From Isoetes taiwanensis (taxonomy: Eukaryota; Streptophyta; Lycopodiopsida; Isoetales; Isoetaceae), in NCBI GenBank assembly GCA_021234155.1, contig JAJEKV010000100.1, positions 1,778,116 to 1,842,115 of the forward strand: DNA of 64,000 nt. Reading direction: 5' to 3'. This document shows, in pieces, positions 47,498-58,315 of this stretch. The notes under the pieces were generated by a model. That model did no database searches, was not told the DNA's origin, and saw only the letters and a list, made by a program, of their open reading frames with translations. The translations under genes and the position numbers were made by a program. The stretch's first letter is position 1. The number at the start of each line of letters is the position of its first letter.

Positions 47498-48390
47498 TTT
47501 TATAGGACACGCACAACGTGCTTTTACCCTTTCATCTATGGCTATAGAAATTCAAGAAAATTCCTAAATGGGATGTCGGTTACATAATAGCAACTTAGGT
47601 TGCATTCTGTGGGCAGCAAGAATTCTGGAATCATGGGTAAAATAGGGGTAAAATCTTCAGAATTACAGGTAAAAATATTGGAATGAGGGGTGGAAGGGCT
47701 GAATATCAGGTAAATGCTCTAGAATGAGATGTAAATCAGTCAAAATGTGATATAAATCCGTCGCCTTGAGCCGCCGTTGTTGATCCGTCATTTTTGCACT
47801 GTCGCTATTGAGATGGGGAGGAATTCAGGAAGAGAAACTATGCCACATGGCACTGTATGATTGGCCGATAGGGCAGAATGCAACCTAAGTTGCTATTATG
47901 TTTCAACAATGTTTGTTTTGCCCAGATTCTGGGCATGGAAAATGCCGACGCGCGGCACTGCAGAGGCATTTAGAAGGAATTTCTAAATGGGATGTCGGTT
48001 ACAGAAAGGCCGCTTTGAATAGAAGTGCTCCAGCCCTTAATTGAAGAATGATAGAGACTCTTCCTAAATTCCTCCCCAGCTCAACAGCGACAGTGCAAAA
48101 ACGACGGATCAACAGCGGCGGCTCAGGGCGACGGATTTATATCACATTCTGGCTGATTTACATCTCATTCTAGAGCATTTACCTAACATTCAGCCTTTCT
48201 ACCCCTCATTTTGATATTTTTACCTGTGATTCTAAAGCTTTTACCCCTGTTTTATCCCTAATTCCGGAATTCTTGCTGCCCACAGAATGCAATCTAAGTT
48301 GCTATTACGTAACCGACATCCCATATAGGAATTTTCTTGAACTTCTATAGCCATAGATGAAAGGGTAAAAGCACGTTGTGGTGTTCCAAT
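47498..48390. mobile_element. Large foldback element, arms about 330 bp
   Basis: The left arm (about 47498-47836, starting near 'ggacacgcacaacgtgctt') is the imperfect inverse of the right arm (about 48062-48390, ending 'agcacgttgtggtgttcc'). Both contain 'ctttcatctatggctatag', 'gggatgtcggtta' and 'gcaactta' in opposite orientation. The loop (47837-48061) has a second inverted copy of the 'gcaacttaggttgc' segment. It also has, on the minus strand, 'atgcctctgca..gcgcgtcggcatt..ttccat', the core of the hairpins at 6400 and 10400. No coding capacity and no clear target duplication. Confidence 0.82.
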
Positions 48391-48917
48391 TCGGCTGTCC
48401 CCCCGTCCCCCCAAAATGTGATCGTGCATCCGCCACTTTTGTGGTATGAAAGTATAATTATGGCACCGCTCAACTGCCGTTATTTAAGAATGGAGTTCCA
48501 ATTTGTGGGGGAAATTCTAATTTCAAAAACTAAAATTCAAATTCCTTTCTTTGGCCCTTTCTTGTTCTTTGCCTGCGTCCTGTTCTTTGGCTTCCTCCCT
48601 GCTGCAAGTTCCAATCCATTGTGGATATGCATTAGAGGCAAAATGAAGTTTAAATTCGTCCTCATAAGGAAACTCCACGTCATTTCATATAAAATTTTAA
48701 ATAATATCTTAAAAATACCCAAAAAAATCCCACGCCTTGTCTTATTATACTAAGAGAGATATCGGGTAGATTGCCCTCCATCCCAACGGCCTTGCAGGCA
48801 AATTTTTGTTCCCCCCCACGTCATCGATCCTGAACCTATACTCCGTTAACATTGTAGATGCACCCACGTCAGTAATCCGAAGTAGACCGGACTGAAGCAC
48901 GGACCTGGTCGGAAGTT
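48391..48917. other. Non-coding leader of the downstream gene
   Basis: An open frame at 48376-48753 has no known motif. The sequence holds a C-run ('ttcccccccacgtcatcg') near 48808. A promoter for the gene at 48918 may lie here, but no TATA box is clear. Confidence 0.4.
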
Positions 48918-51605
48918 TTGTTTCGGTTACTCATGATGGCAATTTCGGAAGCAATCATAGCTATTTCGAATTTGAATTCCTGGTATCCTTCTCCCCTATT
49001 TTGTAGCTTTGAGTGCTTTATGCAGACTATGGCAGAAATCAGAATTTACCTTCCTTCTATTGATTATTTGGAAACATGGCACGCAGGAAAGAGAATCAGA
49101 AGAAGAAATGGATTCACAATTGATAAGCAGAAGTTGAGAGACTTGGGTGCAAAGCATGCAGATTTATCGGCAGATGGCAGCATATATCCAAAGGATCCTA
49201 TCACTGGGAGGCCTCCAGAATTCAAGTCTGTAAGTGATCTACTGAAGTTTGCATGTGAAGGGAAACTAGGTTTGCTAGGATACTGTGAAAACATGCACAA
49301 GTACATAAACCAAATCTGCACTCAGTTACAGTGTTGTCAGTTTAGCATGAGAATGAATGATCACTCATTAAAGATACTAGAATTTCAGAATTCTCAATTG
49401 CTAGAAAAGATAGCATCTCTGGAGACAAGTTTGTGTAGCATGCATAATGCATTATGTTATAAGGAGACAACTCTCCTGCAAATGGATAGCCAACTTAAAT
49501 GCATGAGAAGCAAATTCAATGCAGCAGAAATAAATGCCAAGACACTGCAGAGTAGGCTAAACCGTTTGAAAAATACACCACAAGGGTATAGAGAAAGGAT
49601 AAGAAAGAGCAAGCTGATTGAAGAACTCAAGCCTACTTGTGGAGCTGCTCGGAAGAGAATCCTCGCAATCAAGCAGGCCCTCAACTCAAAGAAGGATAAA
49701 AAGTTTGTGCGAAAGAATATTGGTAATATTGTTAAATCAATTGCATCGAAAGCTGAAATCTTGTCATTGTTGAGTGATCCAATGAATGTTGGCCTTCAAA
49801 TTGGTGTATTAGAGATGGCTATAAAAGAGATTAGTGACAAAATAAATGAAGAAGGTGTGCAAGCAGCATGTGATACAATTGGCATCAGCAGAGAAGGGTA
49901 TAGAAGTTTATTCAAAACTTTTCATGAGGCCATTAGATCATTGGGAACTAAGAAGATTGTCATTCCACGTCCTTATGCGATTGAGTCTATTCGAAAGAGA
50001 AGGAACCTTACGGTGGAGGAGATCTTTGGAAAGATGTACTCTATTGAGGCTGGTCATACTCCAAATTTGAAAGGTAAGAAAGATAGTGCATGTGATATCA
50101 TTGGCTTGAATGAAAGGAATAATGTTTGGTTTGATCTCGAGGCTTTGTTGAAGTTCATGGTTGTTTATTACAATGTCTACCAAGCCAATGTAGAAGAAAC
50201 TCTGGACATTTGTATTAAACTTGACGAGATGGAATTGACAAGTCAAAAAAAGTATGAGAGGGTTTCTTTAGTTTTTATGAATTATGCGCTCTCTCCTGAC
50301 TATGCAGAAAGAGGTCAATTACCTAAGCCAGAAAGAGATGTAGAATGGTTCTCAGTATAATCAGAGGAGCAACATGGTGGCTGGGCATGTTTCAGGTGAG
50401 AAAAGAAAACTATGAGGTCTTAAAATGGGTTATGAACTTGACCGACATCCCAAGATTAATTAGTCTTTATGAAGCTGGGCAAAGATTGAAGGTGGAAGGC
50501 CACGGATCATTCAAGGTGAGGTTCCATCTTGCTGCAGACTTGAAGACCGAAAAAGCTTTGTATAATGTATCTTCCACACTAACACAAACCTCAAGGAACT
50601 GCATATATTGTTCATACACTTTGAAGAAGAGGACAGGACAAAGTATTCGTACTTTAACATGCAACTAAAATCTGCCACCTAGTTGAGACAAGGAAGATCA
50701 AAAAATGGATGCAGTATTGCCGATTCCTCTAGAAAGGGTTCATCCATGTACTTTACATGCAATGGCACGTATTGTTGAGAAAATGATACATGCTAGTTGT
50801 TGTTTTGTTTGGAACATGAGAAACAAAAAAGATAGGATGGAAGGTATTGCACGGGTAGAAAAGGTTCTCTCTGATGCAGGATTACATGGCGGTTGCGTTA
50901 AGCTAGAGCAGGATACAAAGACATATAGCAAAAGCTTCAGGCCAGTCAAAGTGTGCTTAGGTGGTGAAAAGGCACGACACTTCTTGCAGCAAATAGACCC
51001 TAAGCGCAAAGGTACGTATGAGTTTGGTAAACTGCTGGTTCTTGCAGAGAGAGATAGAAATGATGGAGCAAATAGTGCATTAAGGAAGATAGAGGCTTGG
51101 CATGCATTTTCAAAATTAAATTTGTCGTTATAAAAGCATTCTTACAGCAAGGAAGATGTTGTAGAGTTCAAAGCTAAGGTGACCAGTTTCACCAGAGCAT
51201 ACATTAATGCATGGGGAGAAAGTGAGGTAACACATTACATTCATTTGTTACATGCACATGGCCCATGGTTAGCAGAAAAGTATGGTAGCAATTTGGAATG
51301 CACAGGGGATGGAAAAGTCCCACAAACAGGCAAAGATAGCTTTCCATCGATCAACACAGAGAGGTGGAAACTCTATCATGTCAAAACCTTTGCATCAGCT
51401 GTGTGAATGGTTTTATAGAAGACTAGTTGCTCGGCATGAGAGGAATAACAGGCGACGGAAGGGTGCGAGTGTTGCAATAGAACAAGTTGTTGTTGAATTA
51501 AGGAAGAGAAGGAGGGCTGTTTGGATGAATTCAAATGCTCGTGCCTCGCTTAGAGAATGGAGGGCAAAGCGGAAAAGGCTGGGCAGCAAGTACGTAGAGA
51601 TTTAA
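48918..51605 (+). pseudogene. Orphan transposase-like gene 1 (family unassigned), C-terminal half broken
   Basis: The first frame (480 codons, or from a later ATG such as 49020) has a Lys-rich N-terminus, a coiled coil (about residues 145-215), a Lys/Arg-rich linker and a helical region GISREGYRSLFKTFHEAI, VIPRPYAIESIRKRR. After a stop at 50358 the reading moves through KVRFHLAADLKTEKALYNVS then CIYCSYTLKKR, and at 50705 PLERVHPCTLHAMARIVEKM. The frame 51179-51282 gives EVTHYIHLLHAHGPWLAEKY, and 51282-51605 MEKSHKQAKIAFHRSTQRGG and an Arg-rich tail. The order (Asp in an ADLK box, a CxxC knuckle, a P..vhpcTLH box, a YiH.l..H.p box, an EK..K.AK..fHR box) matches, from memory, uncharacterised transposase-like proteins scattered through animals and other eukaryotes. 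I cannot name a superfamily. Terminal repeats were not found. Confidence 0.55.
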
Positions 51606-53407
51606 GGTATATGTTTCAATGCCTTTTGCTTTTGCTTCAAATAAAGAATAACAGTCTTTCCAGTTTATTGACTGAAAGAAATTTCTCACTTCATTATTTG
51701 GTGCAACTTTAATGGCAGTCTAGATGCTTCATCTAATTACAAACCCTGTCTCTCTAAAAGGCTCTTCATTTTCGATCCCTCAAATCTTCTTCTTTAAAAT
51801 AGCAGCAAAGGATCTAGTGTGCCTTTTGCTTTTGCTTCAGATATAGAATAGCAGTCATTCCAATTTATTGCTGAAAGAAATTTCTCACTTCATTATTTGG
51901 TGCAACTTTCGTTACTGAACATTGTAGAAATCTGTGAGTTTTTTCATGCCCTTTTGTTTCCAAACTACATGCTGTTATCTTAATTTATAACCTACAGGGG
52001 AGATTTCTGCGACATCAAGTGATGCCTGAGAATCTATGACTCAATTGGCATTGCTCAAAACAACAATATTAGCTCCTCTATTGTCTTCAGTAGTAGCCTG
52101 AGCCAGGTCATACAAGTTTTGGTCACAATTTCTTCCACTTTCTTGCAGCAGTTTGAAATTTATTTCTCAATTTTTTCTCACTTCATTAAATGCTGAGCAC
52201 TAAATGCATTTTCTTTGATGCAGGTTAGTGATTTCTAGCTCATAGGCTCAAGTCGAAATCCAAAGATGCATCCATCAAGTAAAAGGATCATTTTGGTCTT
52301 ATTTTATTAGCTAATGGTCTTTTGTGCATCCATCATCGGATATGACACTACCAATACAGCAATTTCCATGTCAATCCAATCTCCATTTGCCCTTTTCCTG
52401 TTCCTCAATACGATGTTGCGTGGTTCAGACTGCCTCATCCTTCACAAAAACACCATATGTTAATATAAAAGAGAATACCAAATCTAAACCAAAGATTTCA
52501 GACCAAATACTAAATTGAAAAGAAATTAATGAGCATAGAATAAATACTAAATTGAAAAGAAAGCTTACCTAAAATATGAAGGTTGTTGCGAGAAAACTGC
52601 GTGTCATTCCACACCAATATACAATCTGGAAACATGGTTGGAACTGCTGTGATAAATCATTTATAGTAGAAGAAAATAACTTGTAAAATATGGAGCACAC
52701 CAAAAATACGACATGCATCTGAAATATAGGATGTCTATTTGAAAAATGAAAGTAGTCATGCAACTGTTCAATGTCCATTAGAGACTGAGGATTTATAAAA
52801 GTTTAGAAAAAGCAACAAGCCTATGAAGTGAATGAAACCTGAAATGTAATAAATACAGCATCAAATTCAAGTGAACAAAACAAATATTATAATGAAAAGC
52901 AAGCTTACCTGAACAGTGACGATTGTTGTGAAACAACTCCGTGTCATTCCACAATCAATCCATGCTCATACAAAAAATAAGGACAATGCAACATGGAAAT
53001 ACGTTTGAAAATGCCATGCCAGCCACCTTCAGTAAAAGAAAACAAATTATAAACCAAGGAAACAATAGCAAGCCCCAATAATTCGCCATTTCCAAACCTG
53101 CAAGCTCCCAGAAGAGTCTTCAAATGAAACTGGAAACTCCTAAACTCTAATTATGATCATCAAAATGCAAGGAAATGGCTTTTCATCCTATATTAGGCAT
53201 TACATTGAGAAGATCGATTCTTCTAAGCGAAAGAAGGAGTCGGAAAGGGAATGAAGGCAGCAAAACAGAAAATCGATGAAGGATTTTCTCGTATCCCGTC
53301 TCTGATTTGGTAAGAGCGAAGAATATATGACATGTAGAATGCCCTAAAATTTGATTGGTTCGAGTCTATTTCGAGTTTGCTGACTGGATACGCCCCTTTA
53401 GGATGAA
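51606..53407. other. Non-coding stretch between the two transposase-like genes
   Basis: A 91-base unit, 'tgccttttgcttttgcttca' onward, occurs at 51619-51710 and again at 51819-51909. A 38-base unit with 'aaatactaaattgaaaagaaa' repeats at 52506-52562. The segments 52562-52625 and 52905-52965 are related ('agcttacct', 'gtgtcattccaca'). No gene seen. Confidence 0.5.
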
Positions 53408-54327
53408 ATGGCATCCCAATATACCTCTAATGGATGTCAACGACGTAATCTGTCCACAAACCGGCATTTCAGACAGGAGAAAACGAAAAAGAACCAAGGA
53501 AGAAGAAATGTTGAAGAAAAGACGCTAGAGGAAAAGAAGAAGAGAAGAAAAATTGGAGCTTGCAGAATTGGCAAAAGGATCTGGTTCATCAAGAAGTGCA
53601 AGCAGTAAACGCCGTATTGTCCCTAATTTGCTAACATCTTTCTATGAACAGACCAAAAGAATTGAGGATAGCATGAAGAAAGAAATTTTACTTGAGTTTT
53701 TGAGGGATAAAACATTGGAAAAATTCATAGGTAAAGAATTAAAAGATTTGGAAGCCAATAGCATCGTTATAAGGAGCCTCTGGGACTCCATGCAGACTGT
53801 GAAACTCTCTACTAGCAATGACTGCCTAGCAGCCAAGAATAGCTGCCTTGAAGATTCGATGCAATTTCAGATGAACAGATAGAAAAGATTCAAAATTTTT
53901 GGATTGAGAACACCAGAGTGTCTCCTAACACAAAGGATGTCAAAACTAGAAGCTTGGAGAGAAATGTAAGAGAAGAACATGCTGCCCACTATCTGGAGGA
54001 ATCATAGGTTATTTTTGTTATTCATGTTTTCTTAGTTATGGTGCTTAGTGTGGTGGTGCATGTGGTGGTTATTGTGTTGTACAATGATTGTGGTGTACTA
54101 TATGCAGCATGTGAATTGTGTGTAGTTGACTCTGAAATGCAGCTAAATAATATTTAATATTGGGAATATTAGAACATGACAGAATTGAGTTACAAGTACT
54201 ATATTCCTTTACTGGGTCTGTGTATACAGTCTAAAAATATTTGAGAATGACAGATAACTAACTGGTCCTAAAAAGTACAAATTTTTGTTGAAAGCTCTAT
54301 ACCGAGAACTAAATTTACATATATTTC

Positions 54328-54880
54328 CTAAGCAGCAGGAAATGCTGGTATGACTGGCTCGACTTCGGGTGCATCCAAAATTACTGTTTTCTGCACTAAA
54401 GCATCTAAGCTTTCTGCAGTCATCCCAGAATTGCATAAGATCAGGTTTGCCAGTGCTTCCTGCATCCCCTCATGGTAAGAACACAACCCTGCCAGTAATT
54501 CCCGCTGTTGCCGACTCAGAGCGAGCAAGTAACATAAGGTCATGGATCTTGTCTGAGAGCTCACTCCCTATCAATCCGATCCCAAAAATAGCCATTGAAG
54601 GCCCAGCATCCAGTCTGTTGTATGGATTTAGGGTGGCTTCGAATTGAGCAAAGAAGGTGGATTTAGGCATATCCACCTTTAGAGATTGGTCACGAGCCCT
54701 GGTTAAAGCATGCCGAAGGCCCTCCTCACTCACTTTAGGTAGGCCGTACCCGTATTGATCTCTAAACAGCCCTCCCATTACCAGAATGAACTTGGAAGCT
54801 TGAGAACGAAACGCCAAAAATCTAGTACAGGAACAGGATTTAGGGGGTAGATCCTTTAATATTATTAGAAGAGGAATGTA
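54328..54880 (-). pseudogene. Unidentified coding relic inside the intron of transposase-like gene 2
   Basis: Minus-strand frames 54817-54470 and 54564-54328 join into one stretch of about 165 residues with a single frame change near 54485. The frame is open upstream to about 54880 without a good ATG. Composition is even and protein-like: FILVMGGLFRDQYGYGLPKV, TRARDQSLKVDMPKSTFFAQ, DAGPSMAIFGIGLIGSELSD, then NLILCNSGMTAESLDALVQK and a Pro-rich end. It has no retroelement, transposase or host-enzyme motif that I know. One possibility is an integrated piece of viral structural protein, but this is a guess; a captured host exon is equally possible. It lies antisense to the surrounding gene. Confidence 0.4.
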
Positions 54881-54969
54881 ATTATTATTAGGGTGTATGA
54901 ATTTCAGAAATGTTATGAGAGCAGGCTTGACAAATTTTTTATGGCAGACAAAATAGGATCAAAGTGATG

Positions 54970-55062
54970 TGATGTGTGGTGTGGTGTGGTGTGGTGTGGT
55001 GTGGTGTGGTGTGGTGTGGTGTGGTGTGGTGTGGTGTGGTGTGGTGTGGTGTGGTGGGGGGT
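54970..55062 (+). repeat. (GTGGT)n microsatellite, array 1
   Basis: About 16 nearly perfect GTGGT units, followed by 'gggggtgcg'. The G-rich strand is the plus strand. Confidence 0.95.
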
Positions 55063-55138
55063 GCGTTTTATCTATGGTGTCATGGGGGTGTGTGCATGTT
55101 AAATGTATGATATGTGTGGATTCAATTTTATTTATTCT

Positions 55139-55330
55139 TCCCCCTCACCCCACCACACCCCATCATCTATCCTACCACTAAATTTCATCCACCATAGACT
55201 ACCACCACATCTTTGCGACCACCACATTTCAAACACACCATCTCCCACTACCACATGCACCACATTGTTCATTACCACCACACTCCACCACATACCACCA
55301 CCACACTCCACTACCCTGCACAATGTCCTA
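55139..55330. repeat. CCACCA/CACCACA-rich tract, complement-like to the GTGGT arrays
   Basis: Plus strand is built of 'ccaccacac', 'accacat' and 'ccaccat' units, i.e. roughly the inverse of the flanking GTGGT arrays, so the three blocks could fold back on one another. Confidence 0.85.
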
Positions 55331-55378
55331 CAACTCCTTGCTACCACCACACATTTGGTGTATAGTATGTGGTGAATG

Positions 55379-55438
55379 ATGTGGTGTGGTGGGGTGTGGC
55401 GTGTGGTAGGGTGTGGTGTGGTGTGGTGTGGTGTGTAG
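55379..55438 (+). repeat. (GTGGT)n microsatellite, array 2
   Basis: Shorter and less regular than array 1: 'gtggtgtggtggggtgtggcg', 'tagggtgtggtgtggtg'. Confidence 0.9.
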
Positions 55439-57037
55439 TAACGTACACAGCACTAAGGTGCTCGTTCTGGAAAATATGATGATTGTGGGGCATGGTATGG
55501 TGCATGGTTTGGTGTGGTATACACATCCCAACAGTTTGGTGTTCATTTCATGCAGATGCTATTGTTCAAAAGGTTCAAGGACCAACATCCACAAATTAAG
55601 ATTCATCTTCGAGCTTTTGAGAAGCTAAAACCCTGGTTTGTTGTGAAATTGAAGGACTTCAATAGTTGCTGTTGCATCAGCACGTGAGGATTCAAATGCT
55701 AGTGGATGGACTCAATAGGATGAGAACCAAATATCCGAAGAATTGCACTTGCACCTGCGATGTTTGTAGATCACATGAACTTGGTCAATGCATGGCACAC
55801 CAGCATAAATTACAAGTACAGGAAGCCTGTGGAGATCTATATTGTGTCCAAAGAGTGAATTAGATGAGTTTCACAAGAAGGCGTGCATCCTTGGAGATTG
55901 TGAGCTGTGTGGAATCAAGAAGTTTCAGACCTGTCCCATGGAAGAAAGTGGCAGTAACAGGAAAGTAAAATGGGAGTACATTGATTATGAAAAGGACAAC
56001 GTCTCGAGTTCTGGTAGGAGACTGACTCATCAGTACAATGAGACAGAACCCAAGGAGCTTCTAGATAAACTGAAAGAGCGTCTAAAAATCTTTCCACTGT
56101 ATAATTTCAGGTACCAATGGCAGGCAAAACAATTTAAGGAGCTTCTGGAGAATCTCCCAGTAGATGCATGTCTTACGGTAGTGGATTTTGCAAGAGAACT
56201 ATACATTCAAGGAATAAGAGGAGGTGCAGTCGATGCGCTGGGTCAATAACCAGATTACCATTTTGGTTCAAATAACATATCAGTATGACTCAGTGGCAGA
56301 TGAGATTATCAAGGGAACACATTACTATGTATCAGATGATAGAGAACACGATTTATTGTTCGTGCAATACTGCTTCATGAAACACCACAAATATCTGGAG
56401 CAAAAAGGATGGGTGCCAAAGAGACATTATGTGTTTTCAGATGGTGCAACATCTCAATTCAAGGCCTCTAGACCATTTTATTTTGTGGCTAGGTACACAA
56501 ACGACACTGATGTCTATATGATGTGGAATGTTTTTGGTTCTAACCACGGGAAAGGTGAACATGATGGCAAAGCTGCTGAGTTGAAGAGATGGTTAAGACA
56601 ACTGCAATTAAAATACAGCAGCATAAAATTGGGTAATGCTCATGAAGTGGTAGAAGTTGTCGAAGAGATGTTTACTTGTGGAACATCCGAGTGGATGAAC
56701 ACATCTGAAACCAGCAAGAGGAAAAATATAAAAAGGTTCTTTTGGGAAAGTCAAGGTGGAGGATATAGATAGAAAGAAAGCACGGGGTGCAGAAAGGATT
56801 TTGGACACTAGACAGATCCATTGTATACATGCATTCAATCCTGAATCTCCATTGCAGTTGCACACGAGGGAACTTTCATGCTTCTGCAGCTATTGCTTGG
56901 ATAGCATGTGGGACAATTGTATGAACAAGCACTATGTTGATGATTGAAAACTTCAAGTTATTGTACCATCCTCCAATGTGCATGCTGACATTGAGGACCG
57001 TAAATCCAGCAGGCACTACAAAAATGTTGCCCCATAT

Positions 57038-57610
57038 CGACGTCTATAACGACGTCCAGACGCCGTTTGAGCGTCGATGAACGTCGACAAAACGTCGATA
57101 AACGACGCCAATAATGATGCCAGCACGTCGTTTTACGTCCAATTGTCGTTGTTATGCACGTCGCAACTGCGGCGTCGTTAAGCGATGACAAGTCGTCGTT
57201 GAAGGACAGTTAGAACACGTGGCGCTGCCACGCGGCCGTGCATCCAGCGCGGCGTCGCTAGCGCGACTGCTAAGACGTCGTTCGTCGACGCCGACGACAC
57301 GTCGGCTACCATTCCAGTGCGGCGTCGCCAGCGCAGCCATTGATGTGGCAGACACGCTGGCATTGTCGTTCGACGACGTGTACACGTGGCTCCGTCGTGG
57401 CTGCCACTGTGCGTGCCAGTTGCCAGCGGCAGGGCAGACATGCTGGCAACGTCGTTAAACGACGTCAGCGACGTGGCCGCCACGCGGCGGTGCCAGCTTG
57501 TCAGTTGCCAGCACATATGCTGGCGTGGCTGACACGCGGGTTATGTCGTTGAACGACATTTAAAACATGTGGCAGCCACGTGGCGTCTTCGTTAAACGAC
57601 GTCATCCGAA
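57038..57610. repeat. CACTA subterminal repeat region
   Basis: CpG is strikingly frequent, in contrast with the AT-rich neighbours. The motifs 'acgacgt', 'gtcgttaa' and 'cacgtggc' recur at irregular spacing in both orientations. Open frames across it are low-complexity shadows. Confidence 0.8.
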
Positions 57611-57621
57611 TCTATAAAAAC

Positions 57622-57950
57622 AAATTAGAAAAATAAAAGAAAAATACTGATTAAATATTAGTATTCAGTATAATATTAAATAAGCATTATTATTTAAATT
57701 AAATATTAAATATAATGTAAATATTAACAAAATAAATCAAAGAATCAAAAAAGAAAATCGAGCATAAAAATTTAAAAATTAGAAAACTAAAAGAAAAATA
57801 CTGATTAAATATTAGGATTCAATATCATAGTAAATAAGCATTATTATTTAATATTGAATATGTAATTAAAAGCATTATTATTTAATATTTGATATGTAAT
57901 TAAATATTTAACAAATCAAAGAATCAAAAAATAGAATCGAGCATAAAAAT
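57622..57950 (+). repeat. Tandem duplication, about 160 bp, AT-rich
   Basis: The sequence 'aaaagaaaaatactgatta' to 'gaatcgagcataaaaattt' occurs at about 57622-57780 and again at 57787-57960, with small insertions in the second. Confidence 0.85.
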
Positions 57951-58057
57951 TTTAAAATAAATAATCATAGGAAGATCAATTAATATTAAAAAAATTTCAA
58001 ATATTAAAAACAAAGCATAAAAAATTTACATTGAATTCAATTAATATATTTCACAAT

Positions 58058-58152
58058 ATTTTTTGCACATTACAAAATACATTGAGTCAATTCACCACAA
58101 ACAATCTAATTTGCACATTACAGAATACGTTGAGTCAATTCACCACAAACTA
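58058..58152 (+). repeat. 44-bp tandem duplication
   Basis: 'tttgcacattaca.aatac' then 'ttgagtcaattcaccacaaa' occurs twice in a row. Confidence 0.9.
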
Positions 58153-58315
58153 AAAGACTTGAAAATATTACAACAAAAAACGAAGTCTTTAATTGTTGCG
58201 GTGCTCACTTCTCGAGCGATTGCCCTCATCTTCGTCTTCATCTACCCGCATTATAGTATATCGCAACAATTAGGTCATTGTAGTCGCAAATAATTATCTA
58301 GTGAATGATACATAC

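Larger units (their letters stand above)
53550..57010 (+). pseudogene. Orphan transposase-like gene 2 (family unassigned), spliced, broken
   Basis: Exon 1 (to about 54009) has ELAELAKGSGSSRSASSKRR, then helical KEILLEFLRDKTLEKFIGKE and, after a frame change, NFWIENTRVSPNTKDVKTRS and EEHAAHYLEES, ending TAG before a GT donor. After a 1.5-kb intron, an AG acceptor at 55548 starts MLLFKRFKDQHPQIKIHLRA, EKLKPWFVVKLKD and a Cys cluster (NCTCTCDVC). Then come CELCGIKKFQTC, QAKQFKELLENLPVDACLTV with VVDFA, and in the next frame HYYVSDDREHDLLFVQYCF, HYVFSDGATSQFK and WNVFGSNHGKGEHDGKAAEL. The tail has HTRELSCFCSYC and WDNCMNKHYVDD. Conserved Asp residues in VDFA, SDG and HDG could form an RNase H-type transposase site; this is inference. 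Several frameshifts make it inactive. A CACTA element interrupts its 3' end at 57014. Confidence 0.6.

Noticed and set aside
48376-48753. 125-codon frame upstream of orphan gene 1
   Set aside because: Begins inside the foldback arm and shows no conserved motif; a hydrophobic run is its only feature.
55103-55375. 90-codon Pro/His/Thr-rich frame
   Set aside because: Low-complexity translation of the CCACCA tract.
57178-57552. Several overlapping frames on both strands, Ala/Arg/Ser-rich
   Set aside because: All arise from the CpG-dense CACTA subterminal repeats, where stop codons are rare by composition.
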